A DNA stretch of 64,000 nucleotides, from assembly GCA_036186865.1 (NCBI GenBank), contig AP025056.1, positions 27,081,559 through 27,145,558 of the forward strand, in the 5' to 3' direction. Below, in pieces: positions 36,056-48,721 of this stretch. The notes below the pieces were generated by a model. It was not told the DNA's origin and made no database searches. It saw nothing but the letters and a program-made list of their open reading frames with translations. This stretch comes from Eustoma russellianum (Eukaryota > Streptophyta > Magnoliopsida > Gentianales > Gentianaceae). A program made the translations under genes and the position numbers. Numbering within the stretch: position 1 is the first letter of the stretch; each line of letters starts with the position of its first letter.

Positions 36056-37358
36056 TGATACGTGTTTGAGTCACGTAATTACATGTATAGGACCCTTCCT
36101 TCAACTTTCCCAAGCCCTCAAACGTTGGTTAAGACTGAACAATAGCGTAAGACACCACCTTTCTCCTCAATAGCTTTGAAAACGTTAGGTGCTGAGAAAT
36201 CCAACTGTCCAATCCACTAAGTTGTTCCTTTTCTGTAGATTGTGGCCAACAACAAGGGTTTCTCAAACCTTGAACTGGATCTAGCTTTGATTTGTGTATA
36301 TGAAACAACCGAAAACACACAAAGAAAAGGAGCATTAAGCCTGCCGAAAATTTGCTGGACTTATGAAAACTGAAACTGTTTTATAAGGCTAGCCAATTAT
36401 CCTCTTATATGGCCAATAGTTTGCTAATTATAAAAGATAATAAATCAATCAAGATAATCAGCATATCTCCTATCAATCTACATTAAGTCTAACTAGCAAA
36501 ATAAATCAAGACTAATCAATTGAAGTGTTTGAAATCAAATCCTTAAAATTTTGTACTGGAAGGCACCCTGTTGTCAGACTTCTACACGCTTCTAAACTCT
36601 GAATTAGATTTTCGACTCTTTAGCAAAGTTGCATATCATGAAATTCCATTGAATTTGGGATCTTGAATCACCTCATGTGGACTCTTCTTCGCAGAGATAT
36701 TGTCTTCTAAAGATCGGGTACCAATCTAGTGGGCTTTAGTACTTTCCATACTTGGACTCCAATCTTCAAGCTGACTTTGGACTATCTTGTAGCCCGAATG
36801 AGGAAAATTGCAAAACCTGAAAGTCATCCTAGATTGACTCTTCTAACACCTCCAAGTGGTTTGAACACATTTGGACCTGTCCCCCTACTTGTACGTCCAT
36901 AATACCAAACGTGTGTTTTGGTTGTCCTCCTAAAAGTAAGGATTCTCCATACCACTTTCCTTTTTTGGTTTTGGCTCCTACAAAGACATTTAACAGCGGC
37001 ATTAGCGCATCAAACACATAATAAAAGAATCCATATGCCACCCTAGACCTAAATAAAGACAAAACAAATGACTAGACTCGAGACTATGACGTATATGCAT
37101 GAAATGACCATCATGTCTTCCCACCAACCCTTACATCTTATAATATGCATTAAACTCAAGGATAATCAAATCATAGCCTCAACGATGAGCACCTAACTTT
37201 GCCCACCATGTGTTAGCACCTTTTGCACATGCCTTTCCAAGAAAGCCGCAACATCAAATCCTAGTTGTCTCGCTTGGTTTCTTGTTAAGGGACCTGTATG
37301 TGTCTTCTTAGAGGGTCCTTGTTCAAGGTCATCATGAGGAGGCTCTTGAGCCTCATCA
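36056..37358 (-). repeat. 3' LTR of the gypsy element
   Basis: Plus-strand start TGATACGTGTTTGAG, end GAGCCTCATCA. In sense orientation this is TGATGAGG...GTATCA. It closely matches 43269-44573. The outer side (36044-36055) reads CTGATACCAAAT, which looks like a primer-binding site and is unexpected beside a 3' LTR. Confidence 0.87.
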
Positions 37359-37376
37359 ATCCTCCCTCCTCAAAAG
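37359..37376 (-). promoter_or_regulatory. Polypurine tract of the gypsy element
   Basis: On the minus strand TTTTGAGGAGGGAGGAT directly precedes the LTR start TGATGAGG. It overlaps the last codons of the integrase frame (NPFEEGG). Confidence 0.75.
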
Positions 37377-37379
37377 GAT

Positions 37380-38690
37380 TCAACGTCAAACCTTAATCAT
37401 CAAAATGCTCAAAAAGGGTGAGATTGCTAACATTAAAAATGTGAGAAATAGAATCATACATGTCCGGCGAAAGATCAAGCACATAAGCATTATCACAAAC
37501 ATTTTGTAGGACCTTGAAAGGTTAATCTCCCCTAGGCATAAGTTTGGACTTCCTCTCCGTAGGAAACCTAACTTTTGTCAAATTCAACCAAACAAGATCA
37601 CCAAGAACAAAAGAAACATGTTTTCTATTTTTATTAGGCTTCCTAGCATATTGTTCATTTTTTCATTCAAGTTGCAGTTTAACATTAGCATGCAAACGTT
37701 TAATCAAGTCAGCTTTGCTCTTACCTTCAAGACTAGTACGTTCATTCACATGAATAGGGAGCAAACCAAGCGGAGAATGGGGGTTGAAACCATAGACAAC
37801 CTCAAAAGGTGAATACAAAGATCCACTATGTACAACCCTATTATATGAAAACTCAATATGAGGTCAGCATTCTTCCTAATTTTTAAGACACTTTTTAATT
37901 AATGCACACAAAAATTGTGATAAAGTCTAATTAACAACCTCAATTTGACCATCCTTTTAAGGATGGACCATGGTAGAGAATAAAATTTTAGTACAAGCTT
38001 TTCCCAAATGATTCTCAAAAAATGACTCAAAAACTTAGTATCCCTATCAATCACAATTGTTTTAGGCATAACCTCTTTGAAAAACAAGTATGCAACATGA
38101 GAAACATCATCAGTTTTCTTGCATGCAATAAAGTGTCCCATCTTAGAGAATATATCTACAAAAAGAAACACACTATCCTTCCCACTTTGGGACCTAGGCA
38201 AGCCTAAGACAAAGTCCATAGACAAGTCTACCTATGGGGAAGAAGGGACGGCTAAGGGAGTATAAAGTCCATATGGGTGTGTGGTAGACTTTGCATGCTT
38301 ACATGTAATGCAACTCCCGCAAACTCTCTCAACGTCCACTCTCATTTGAGGCCAAAAGAAGTGTTTTTTAGGGTTTCCAAAGTCTTAAAAACCCCAAAGT
38401 GTCCTATTATGCTGCCATCATGAGCCTCCCTCACAAGCAATTCTTGAATAGACCCTCTTGGTATGCATAACCGTTGTGTCCTAAACAGATATCTATCGTG
38501 CAAATAAAACTTACCGAAGGGTGACTCAAGACATACATTGTAAAAGGATCCAAATTCAGTATCTTCCTTGTACAACTCCTTAACGTGCTCAAAACCAAGC
38601 AAATGTGAGGACGACTTACTGATTAGTGTATCTCCTAGACAATGCATCAGCTACAATGTTATCCTTACCTTGCTTGTATTTAATGACATA
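37380..38690 (-). pseudogene. Gypsy integrase (broken)
   Basis: The enzyme would join element DNA to the host genome. The HHCC zinc finger is visible: AHDG and GHFG near 38410-38440, then CGSCITC near 38300. The catalytic core has MDFVLGLPRS (first Asp, near 38220) and DRDTKFL (second Asp, about 38040). The third block reads KDGQIEVVN near 37930 with its Glu, after an in-frame stop. The segment between the first two Asp residues lacks several residues (KEVMPKTIVIDRD). The C-terminal module KLMPRGD...PFKVLQ...NAYVLDLSP lies near 37480-37560. Several frame changes and stops rule out function. Confidence 0.88.
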
Positions 38691-39960
38691 AAGAAATTGC
38701 TCAATAAACTCTACCTATTTTGCATACCTCTTATTCAATTTGCCTTGGCCTTTAAGATACTTAAGGCTTTCATGATTAGTATGGATCACAAATTCCTTAT
38801 GTTGCAAGTAATGCTGCCAAGTCTGCAAAGACCTCACTAATGCATATAATTCTTTGTCATAAGTAGAATAATTCAATAACGCACTTTTCAACTTCTACTA
38901 AAGTATGCAATAGGCTTTTCCCTTGTGTAAGAACAGCACCTATCCCAACCTCACTAGCATCGCACTCAATCTTAAAAGTCTCATCAAAGTTAGGCAATCT
39001 TAAGATAGGGGTTGAGGTGAGTCTTACTTTCAATTTATCAAAGGCCTTTTGTTGAGCTTCTCCCTGACGAAACCCAACATCTTTCTTAACAATTTCGTTT
39101 AATGGGGAAGCTATTGTTGAGAAGTCATTCGCAAAACACCAGTAGAAGCTTGCCAAACCAAGGAAGCTCCTAACCTCTCCCACAGTTTTAGGCGTGGGCC
39201 ATTCTATGATGGACTTCACCTTATCTTGATTTATTTTAATCCCTAAAGCACTCACAACAAATCCAAGGAACACAACCTTCTCCATGCAAAAAAGAACACT
39301 TTTTAAAGGTTTCGTACAGTTGTTGTTTCCTTAACGTGTCAAAAACATCTTTTAAGTGGTCAAGATGGTCAAGCAAACTCTTAGAATAGATCAAAATGTC
39401 ATCAAAGTACACCACTACAAACTTGCCAATGAAAGATCTCAAAACTTCATTCATTACTCTCATATATATACTAGGTGCATTAGTTAACCCAAAAGGCATC
39501 ACTAACCACTCGTACAACCCAAATTTTATTTTGAAGGCCATCTTCCACTCATCTCCTTCCTTTATTCTCACTTGAAAGTAGTCACTCTTAAGATCAATCT
39601 TAGTAATGTACTTAGCACCATGCAACATGTCAAGCATATCATCAAGTCTAGGGATGGCGTACCTATACTTCATTGTAATTTTGTTAATGGCTCTACAATC
39701 CACACACATCCTCCAACTCTCATCTTTCTTAGGGACTGCTACGCTGGTAGAGCACAATGGCTCATACTCTCAGTCACCTTGCCCTTGCTTAAAAGCTCCT
39801 CTACTTGCCTCTGAATCTCCTTTGTTTCCTCAAGGTTGGCCCTAAAAGCCGGCCTATTAGAAAGTGTAGCTCCAGGAATGAAGTCTATTTGGTGTTCAAT
39901 GCCTCTCAAAGGGGTAGTCCTAAGGGTTCTTCTTCGGGGAACAAGTCAGAATACTCCCCT
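38690..39960 (-). pseudogene. Gypsy reverse transcriptase and RNase H (broken)
   Basis: RT copies the element RNA. From about 39960 the frame reads LPPLRGIEHQIDFIPGATLS and VEELLSKGKV, then shifts to VPKKDESWRMCVDCRAINKI, KIDLKSDYFQVRI (catalytic Asp), LYEWLVMPFGLTNAPS and VVVYFDDILIYSKS (YFDD box near 39405). After a frameshift near 39260 come VVFLGFVVSALGIKI, EWPTPKTVGEVRSFLGL and the RNase H start FKIECDASEVGIGAVL. RNase H continues in another frame as YSTYDKELYALVRSLQTWQH and IHTNHESLKYL, where the usual HTDHE Asp is Asn. A stop follows. Catalytic RT residues are still present, but the frame is not. Confidence 0.92.
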
Positions 39961-40329
39961 AATAAGGTCACAACACCACTAGCAGGCAGTCAACGCTCTC
40001 CTTAAGCAAAAGCACATAAAAAACCTTATGAAAATGCAATGCATGAGTAACTTCACTAGGTTTTGCAAAAAAGCATGTTTTACAGATGGATGTGAAACAG
40101 GTGAAGGGGATGGGGGTGTGGGGACCCCATGGCCTTGGTGCTATTTCCGGGGCTCCTTCATTCCTTTTTGAGGTCCTCCAAGAACCTCTTGTTGACCCCT
40201 TTCTCCTTTGGATCATTCTGAGTTTTCTTTCTCCTTTGATGATCCTCAAAAACTTTGTGTGGTGGTAATGAATGAAGTTTAAACACCTTGTTATTAAACT
40301 TGAATGAATAGACATTTAGACGACTACAA

Positions 40330-40694
40330 TATGTAACATGCTTGCCAAATTGTCAAGGTCTACCTAGAATGATTTGACTAGCATGCATAGGTGCAACATC
40401 ACGCAAAATCTCATCTTTGTAACCACTGATAGAAAAAGATAGCAAAACTTGTTTAAAAACGCTTAACTCACCACAATCATTTAACCAAGACAATCTATAG
40501 GGGTGGGGGTGATCAATCAACAGCAATTCAAATTTCCTAATAAATTTGACACTAGAAACATTAGCACAAGATCTACTATCAATAATTAAAGTGCAACACT
40601 TACCTTTCACCTTGCAGTGGATATGGAAGATGTTCTCTATTTGTAGGGCTTCCTCTTCTTCCTTCACATGAGCGCTCAAGATCTTTCTAACCAC
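40330..40694 (-). pseudogene. Gypsy aspartic protease (broken)
   Basis: The protease would cleave the gag-pol precursor. The region reads IENIFHIHCKVKGKCC, LIIDSRSCANVSS, HPYRLSWLNDCGELSV and MHASQIILGRP. In related plant elements the active site is IIDGGSCTNV; here Gly-Gly is Ser-Arg, so the loop is probably damaged although the Asp remains. It lies between gag and RT as expected. The stretch from 40330 to 39960 joins it to RT and is frameshifted. Confidence 0.82.
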
Positions 40695-40739
40695 TAGAAA
40701 GTCCTTGCATGCTCCCTCTTCCTCCCTGATCTCTTCTTC

Positions 40740-41978
40740 ACTTACCTATTCTTCTTCCTCCTTAGGCTTAGGCTTCTCCTCCTCACTCTCATTAGTGTAG
40801 TACTCTTGCGTCTCTTCTAAGTAAATGACCTTCTTGGGGTTAGGGCACTCTCTAGCATAATGACTCCTACCATTACATTTAAAGCACTGGATATCTCTAA
40901 ATATAGGGGTAGGGCTTCTTGCTTTGTTCTCTCCTACCCTAACATTTCCTTTCTCACCACTTGTTTGAGAGGAGTTTGTCCTGCTTTGAGCTTGGCTTGG
41001 ATCTCGATTGGATGTGGTTGTGGTTGGCCGTATGCCTCCTCCACTAGGTTTTGACCTAGGATGCAATTTATTAGAAGGAGAAACGTTATCTCTAAAACCA
41101 AAACCACTAGAATAAGAACGTACCTTTAATTGCATTTCAATCCTTTGAGCTTTATGTACTATAGAGTTTAGATCAACGTAGTTTGTAAGCTCAAGCTGGA
41201 AGTCAATCTCCCTATTCAACTCTCCTAGAAACCATGTCATGGTAGCCTCCTCGGGTTCTATGGTGTTGGTTCTTCTCATCAAAATCTCAAGTTCTTTAAA
41301 ATATTCATCAACACTCTTAGTTCCTTGGGTGAGTCCTTGCAATTTTTGATGTAGGGTTTGCTCATATGATTCAGGAATAAAATTTTTTCTCATCCAAAGT
41401 GGAAATAGGATCTCTCATGGTTCTTCTTCTTATATTTTGAATTTGGTCCCACCAAATCAATGCATATTCCATAAATTTAGTGCTAGCATAACGTACCTTT
41501 TGCCATTCGGAGTAGTTTGTACATGAATAGATGAGATCGACTTTCTTCTCTACTCAATGTATGCTTTAGGGTCACTCTTGCAATAAAATGAAGGGATGTT
41601 CATCTTGGTTTTAAGGAACTCATCTTCTTGGGGTGACACTCTCCTTGCTTGCACACAGCCTAAGGGCCACGCGGGTTCCTCGTCCATCTCTTCCACGTAG
41701 AATTCCTGCGGTGGATATTCTTCCCTAAGCTCACGATGTCTCATGGGCGCTTTTCCTCGATCCACTCTTCCTCTACTTCCCATTGCTACAGAACCTCTAG
41801 CATCCCCTCCATGTGAGGTCTGACCGTGACTTTGTGGATGTGCGTGGGCTAAATTTTTGTTGGATGTTCTCCTATCCAACTCCTCCGCCTTATTGGAGAT
41901 TTCTTGTGATTTCTCCAACACCTTTTCAAGGGATACTTCAGCCTTTGTCTCCTCAGCTAGGACATTAGTTGATGACAT
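40740..41978 (-). pseudogene. Gypsy gag (capsid and nucleocapsid; broken)
   Basis: Gag packages element RNA. The likely start is Met at 41978 (MSSTNVLAEETKAEVSLEKV, a charged helix). The first piece ends with MNIPSFYCKSDPKAYIE near 41550, the usual start of the capsid fold. A frameshift follows, and from 41393 come MRKNFIPESYEQTLHQKLQG, SVDEYFKELEILMRRTN, WFLGELNREI and LVHKAQRIEMQL-like text. A Ser/Thr-rich stretch leads to the zinc knuckle CFKCNGRSHYAREC (about 40890-40850), with all CCHC residues kept, and an acidic tail. Only the break near 41390-41550 separates the two halves. Confidence 0.88.
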
Positions 41979-43258
41979 ATTTTCACCTGAAATTAAATAA
42001 AGAAGAGAAGAAAAGGAAAACTAACACAAAGACAAAAGAGATTTCATTACGTTAGTGATAAAACAGAAAATAATTTTTTTAGGGTGTTTAGCCTCACTTT
42101 ATCCCTCAGAATTATGAATTCCTTGGCCAATTTTGAGTTAGATGCAATCAAAAACAAGCAATGCAAGTGGTGAACACAATTTCAAGATGCAAACACCCTT
42201 TCTTGATCGCCAAGTAAAACAAATTCAGCACTTTCGAATGCAAGGATTTCAAGTCACAAAAATAAGACAAGTTTCACACATACCCACTAAGAATCAATGA
42301 AAAGAAACCAAACATTATGTCAAAGCCTGAGCCAAAGAAAGCTAAAAGGTTTCCTTGGGCAATCTTTAGCTAACCTAGCCTTATGCAAATCAATTACAAA
42401 TTTGTCAATTTTATTACAACTATCAAGTTCAAAGAATAAAACAATGAATTATGTAGGGTGGTGTAATATGAGATGTCTAGGTTTTGTTGTGTTATGATGA
42501 TGGACTTGATATGCACCGAAATATGTCAACAACTTAATGCCTTTTGTCATACAACTAGACCAACTTGTGCCTTTTTTGAAGTCTCAGGTTCTGCTTTGCT
42601 ATCCGAGGTTTTTTTTACGTTGGTGCAAAGAGGAAATAAGTATATCGCGGTTGTGTGTACTTAGGTTTTTTTATGACCCTTCTTGTGATTCAAGGCAGAA
42701 AAAAGGTACCTTAGGCCTGTTTTTTTGGTGCACGGCCAAGCAAGGTTTTTGTCACCAAGGTTGGATCTTTTGTGACTTGGTGTGGCTTGAAAGATGAAGT
42801 CTTAGAATGCAATGGGCTATGCCGTGTATTATGTGAGATGAAGTCAGCCTTGGATATAAGAAAATTGAAACAAAGACCAAGCAAACAATGCAACCAACAT
42901 CACACAGGTCTAAGATCAACTAAAAGCTTCGTTAGCAACAAAATTTGTGTGTGACACAAGGAAGCTATTTGGCTATGATCATATTTTATGTAAAAGCTGA
43001 GACTTTAATCCCTAAATAGCATGAAAATCCTAAGTTAAATGTGCAAGATTGATGCTTTTGACATAATAATGATAGAAGCAAGACAAAGATGCAACCTTTG
43101 ATAAAAACGCCTCGGTTTTGCACTTGTTTCTCAAGAAAGAACATTGTTTTTCTTCTAATCATTTTTTAATATATGATCAGATATGAGGTGATAAGATATG
43201 GAAGAGAACAAAGAAAACGACACAGGGTAGAAAGCAAGGTGACAGTGGGGTGGTGCTG
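41979..43258 (-). other. 5' leader of the gypsy element
   Basis: Non-coding, 1.3 kb, between the primer site and gag. Short frames here show no domain. Confidence 0.65.
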
Positions 43259-43268
43259 GATACCAAAT
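43259..43268 (-). promoter_or_regulatory. Primer-binding-like site next to the 5' LTR
   Basis: On the minus strand ATTTGGTATCC follows the LTR end GTATCA. It resembles the initiator-Met tRNA site TGGTATCAGAGC with a changed end. Confidence 0.55.
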
Positions 43269-44573
43269 TGATACATGTTTGAGTCTCGTATGTATGTGTA
43301 TAGGACCCTTCCTTACACTCTCCCAAGGCCTCAAACGTTGGTTAAGGCTGAACAATGGCACATGGCACCACCTTTCTCCTCAATAGCGCTGAAAATGTCG
43401 GGTGCTGAGAAATTCAGCCGTCCAATCCACCAAGTCGTTCCTTTTTCGTAGATTACAGCCACCGACAAGGGTTTCTCAGACCTTGAATTGGATCTAGATT
43501 TGATTTTGGTATGTGAAACCAAAGAAAACGCACCAAGAAAAGGAGCAATGAGGCTGCCGAAAATTTGCTGGACTTATGAAAGCTTAAATTATTTTACAAG
43601 GCTAGCCGATTATCCCCTTATATGGCCAATATTTTGCTAATTCTAAACGATAATATATCAATAAAGATAATTATAATATCTCCTATCAATATACATTAAG
43701 TCTAACTAGTAAAATAAATCAAGACTAATCAAAAAAAGTGTTTGAAATCAAATCCCTAAAATTTTGTACTATAAGGCACCGTGTCGGTTTCAAACTTCTA
43801 CGTGCTTCTAAACATCGAATTAGGCTTTGAACTCTTTAGTAAAGTTGTATATCATGAAATTCCATTGAATTCGGACTCCTGAATCACCTCATGTGGACTC
43901 TTCTTCGCAGAAATATTGTCTTCTACAGATCGGGTACCAATCTAGTAGGCTTCAGTACTTTCCATACTTGGATTTCAGTCTTCAAGCTGACTTGGACCAT
44001 CATGTAGCCCGAATGAGGAAAAGTGCTAAACATGAAAGGCATCCTAAATTGAGTCTTCTAACACCTTCAAGTGATTTGAACACATTTCAACCTGTCCTCC
44101 GGCATGTATGTTTAAAAAACCAAACAGGTGTCCTGGTTGTCCTCCTAAAAAGTAGGTATTCCCTATGCCACTTTCCTTATTTGGTTTTGGCTCCTACAAA
44201 GACAATCAACAGTGGCATTAGTGCATCAAACACATAATAAAAGACTCCATATGCTACCCTAGACCTAAATAAAGACAAAACAAATGACTAGACTTGAGAC
44301 TATGACGTGTATGCATGAAATGACCATCATGTCCTGCCACTGACCCTTACATCTTATAATATGCATTAAACTCAAGGATAATCAAATCATAGCCTCAATG
44401 ATGAGCACTCAACGCAGTCCACCATGTGTTGGCACCTTTTGCACACGTCTTCCCAAGAAAGCCCTAAATCAAACCCTAGTTGTCTCGCTTGACTTCTTGT
44501 TAAATGACTCGTATATGTCTTCTTAGAGGGTTCTTGTGTAAGGTCATCATGAGGAGGCCCCTCAGCCTCATCA
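43269..44573 (-). repeat. 5' LTR of the gypsy element
   Basis: Matches 36056-37358 along its length with scattered changes. A frame in its sense-start portion (LTRSQARQLGFDLG) is also present in the other LTR. Confidence 0.88.
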
Positions 44574-45936
44574 GTTACAAACATGGTTTTACATCATATG
44601 TACGCGGATCTAACAGTGATGCATTATGGGAGAGATCCCATGTCCCGGACGTAGTGTTACCCTCGCTCGAAACAAAAAATGTGCCCCTGACACCTACCAA
44701 TCCGGTCCCGATGTCAAGCAGAAACACCAATATCATAACGTAACATCATAAAACATAACATACGTAAGTCTTTGGAATCATTCGTCTCGTGGTACGATTT
44801 GTTACATTTAAAATCCTTTTTAAAAAGTATCGTGTGATAAAAACATTTCGTGAAAACATATCATGTGATAAAACATTTGTTTCAAAACATTGATTCATTT
44901 ATGCATACATGTAGGCTCGGTTAGGCTCATTTGTCCTTCTAAAAATTTCAACACCTTATGTCCAACACTTGGTTAATATTCCCGGTCATAAACATAGCCA
45001 AAATACCAATTATGTCCCTTTTGTATTGATTTCGGTTTTTGGGGTCAACTTAGCCAACCAAATTTTCCTCATTATATATTCAACACTTACCCACTTACCA
45101 CATGTCGTAAACTTAAGAAAAATACCACTTTTAACCCTTTTGGAGCTCTCGGCCAACCCACTAAAACAGCCCCATTTTGGGCTTTATCAAGTATCATCAT
45201 TTTCTTAATCTACAGATCTCATACAATTACCCAATGGCAATAAAAATAAAAATGTGTAATGCACATATTTTTATATACATGTGTTCGTATACATAGTGGG
45301 ATGACTTCATAAACATCATATATATGGCCACACAAAACCTAAATTTCCATTTAAATAACATTTAATCCATGCATCATGATTGAACTTACTTGGCTTTTCA
45401 ACCTACCATGCACTTGAACATGCATTCTAGATACAATGTCATATGACATGCAACCTTCTTTACTCATGCATTTAACTTCAAAAGTATCTTCACAACTATG
45501 CTTTTTATATCATCTAACACATGCATGTCAGTTTCCATCATAAGGATGAATTTAAGAGCCATGATCATGATCAAAATTACATGCAAACACATAGAATGAT
45601 GGAAACCTTGAAAACTAACATCCTTGAGTTATGATTATCAAGATTACGCTTCATCAAGAAGGTGATGAATCAAGGCTAAGGGAGCCAAAATAGTCCCAAC
45701 CAAGATGTTTATGCACAAAAATGGCATGATGATCATTAAGAAACACTCTTTTATGGTCAAGCATTATAGCAAAATTTATGATGCATCACAATCATGCTAA
45801 ATCAAGACCATCAACATGCATCAACACTAAAAATCATCAAGACAAACATATGTGATGATCATCATGAAAACATATAAAAATATAGTTCAAAGTGTGGTTC
45901 TTAGTACACTTTTTCAAGAAAGTGTGGCATGCAACC
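44574..45936 (-). mobile_element. Gypsy-type LTR (family B), copy 2, partial
   Basis: Closely matches 33525-34885 in the same orientation, including long stretches without change around 44940-45230. Left edge is the gypsy 5' LTR; right edge, after GCATGCAACC, is the Sirevirus LTR. In copy 1 the text goes on AACACTTTTCATG, so the Sirevirus insertion cut this copy. Confidence 0.85.
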
Positions 45937-48368
45937 TATAGGACTTGTATAGCACCAGTAGAAGGGGGTTAAATAGTGAGTGCAGAAAAAATTAGTTTTT
46001 AAAAATATTGGTACCAATTACTCACTTCTGAAAGCAGATTCTGTTTTCAAACCCTGTTTTTGATTAACTAGATGATCAGGTTATAGACCTCCAAAAATCG
46101 TGAAATTTGCTACAATGTACTCTCAGATGTTATGAATGTGTCATAAAAAGTTCATATTAAAATTCAAAGTCTGACCCCTTGAGAAAACGTTTGAATGACT
46201 TATACTTATCCAAATTTGATGAAACTTGTTTCAATGAAAGCTAAGGTCTTTGGATATGTTTCTGCAAAGTTTAATGATTTTTGAAAAATGTTTGCTATTT
46301 TTACCATAGCTATGAATATGATGTAGAAAACCAGAACTGAAAGTAAAAGTGCTGAAAATTAAGAACACCGAGATTTTTATACTGGTTCAGTTAAATCAAC
46401 CTACTCTAGTCTTTGAGGACACCTTTCTCGGTATCATTAAACACAAAAATAACTTGACACAAGGGTGACTGGAGTTATACACCAACTCTACCCTTCTTAT
46501 AATGAGCAAACAAAAACGACCAACACAAATACCACCACCGAACAAATAAAGGTATGATCACATCTTGATCAACCTTGTAAAAGAATGGGATGTATATGAG
46601 TGGTAAATCAAATATTATACAGAATATAGAATATAGGAATGATAGGCTTGAGGCTAAGAGCAAGACAAGACAATAGGAGAATAAGAGAATAGTCTTGCTT
46701 GAACTTGTTTGAATATGAACTTTTGGCTTGCATTGTCTTGAACACTTTGTCTGCTTTTATAGGTGTAAGGGACGCCTAAGGTGCTGAATTCTTCCTTCAA
46801 ATTTGTCTTGATCTTGGAAGATTCCTTGTATAGCTTTGTAACACACCTTGTTTACTTGGCGAAATATGATTGGACGAACGATGTGTCTTTGCCTAGTTGT
46901 CACTCCATGATAGGCCATCATTTTCCACCTTGGCTCATAATAAAATGACCTGGATATTTAACATAAAAATCTGAAACACATATCAAAAATCACATAAGTT
47001 AATTGTCAATCAATCAAGATATGATTGTCGCTCAATTTTGGAATAATTTTGAAGACAATAATGCACAAAAATCGGTCAAGCAAAACATGTGCTAAAAACT
47101 TCAACACTTTGTTTGATTTTGAAATCTTTCCTTGTGTGTCTTGTCTTCTTCAGTGTAATCAATCACTTGGGGCTCATTCTCCACCGAAAAAAGTATCAAA
47201 CAAGCCCCACCTAGGCTTGAAATGGATTTTAAATGGTGTGTACACATTACCTGTCATGTGCTGAAATCCTTTTATGAAATTTGTCACATAATGATGCAAT
47301 ATCTTCACACATATGTTAAATTTCAATCAACCCTTAATTTGTTTTTCTAGAATACTCTAATGTGTCTTAGATTTGTAAAAAGTGTCTAGATACATGTTAC
47401 ATACATATGAAACACATCCCATGTATATATAAGTAGAAAACCGAATTTTTCGACTTTCGTCGATTACGTAATTTTTTTTAATTAATCTCAAACATCTTAA
47501 ACATGTAAAATTTGTTATGTCACACATAATATACATAATATAAAGTATATTTTGAGCTCCAAGAATGGCCCATGTGATGAAAATGTTTGAATTTGAATTC
47601 TTAACAAATCAAGACAAATTGTAGGTGATTGATTTGTGTAAACATAGTGTGACTTTGGGATCATATACACATGTGGTGCACGAAATTTTCAATATTTTGT
47701 AGTGTGTATAGGCTGACCATCTTTATATGGTAAGTATGTGACATGTCGATGATGGTTCGGTAGTCGTCCGATATGACAATTTTCGGTTTTTGGACTTGTG
47801 ATATATAGGCATAATTTTGGTAACCTGATGACTTGTAATGTATGATACGGAACCTGTATATACTGACAAATTTGACATGTATATGGTAGCGTGATGTCAA
47901 TGTATGTTTATGGTGTGTAGGTCAAACGTCGGGATAGAAATATATAGTTTATCGTTATAAAAAATATGTATATATATATATTATGTATATGTAGCCATGT
48001 GTGCATGTATATGTGGTGTGGATAAGCACTTTCCATTTCAAATTTGTTGTCAAATAGGTATCTCCAAATATATCTCCTTGAGTGCTTCATTTAATGAACT
48101 AGTTTAATTCATCTCCTTAAGTATTTAATTAAATAAACTAGTTTAGTTCATTTAACATGCGCCTGAAAATAGTATAAACAAAACAAATGTTTGATATTTG
48201 ATGTAAGCCTTAACGCCTAACAGCACGTTAGTACGACAATATTATATGTAAGCATATAAAGCATATCTATCACTTACGCATGTCATGTACACTTAAATCA
48301 TGCATTTTGGAAACACGTAACATTTAAATCATGCAATTTCAAATCACTCAAACCCTGGTTTCTCAACA
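45937..48368 (-). repeat. Sirevirus 3' LTR, copy 4
   Basis: Starts TATAGGACTTGTATAGC (terminal TG changed to TA) and ends GGTTTCTCAACA. The polypurine tract on its right makes it the 3' LTR of a minus-strand element. Confidence 0.88.
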
Positions 48369-48721
48369 ATCTCCCCCATTTGATGATTTACAAAATAACC
48401 TGTATTCATGATTTAAATGTTTCGTAATCGCTACAATCATGCATAAATTTTTAAATTCAAAATTTGAATTTCGTCTCATGCTTCCCCTTAAATCAATCTC
48501 TCTCTCCCCCTTAAATCATGCTTTTCTCTCCCCCTTTATTTTGCAAATCACATCAAAAGTAAACGTGATTAGAGGCAATATTAAGAAATAGCAATACAAA
48601 GAATCATGCATTTCTAGTGCATCATGCTCATCGTGTATTTCTAGTGCGTCCTTAGGGGTTATTGATTCAAACATTTGCAAAAGTGACTTTTGGTACACAA
48701 ACTTGGATGACCTTTCTGTAA
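48369..48721 (-). other. Sirevirus 3' end with several polypurine tracts
   Basis: In sense direction AAATGGGGGAGAT stands directly before the LTR (48369-48381). Further tracts are TAAGGGGAAG (48481-48490), TTAAGGGGGAGAGAGAGA (48495-48512) and AAAGGGGGAGAG (48535-48547). Multiple tracts before the 3' LTR are a known mark of Sireviruses. No pol or envelope-like frame is left. Confidence 0.8.

Larger units (their letters stand above)
36056..44573 (-). mobile_element. Ty3/gypsy retrotransposon, full-length layout, decayed
   Basis: Read leftward: 5' LTR (44573-43269), primer site, 1.3-kb leader, gag, protease, RT, RNase H, integrase, polypurine tract, 3' LTR (37358-36056). Total 8.5 kb. The integrase ends in a GPY/F-like module (PRGD.PFKVLQ...NAYVLDLSP) and no chromodomain was seen after it. 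All frames are broken. The outer flanks differ (TCTTC near 36040, GTTAC at 44574), so no target duplication is present. Confidence 0.9.
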
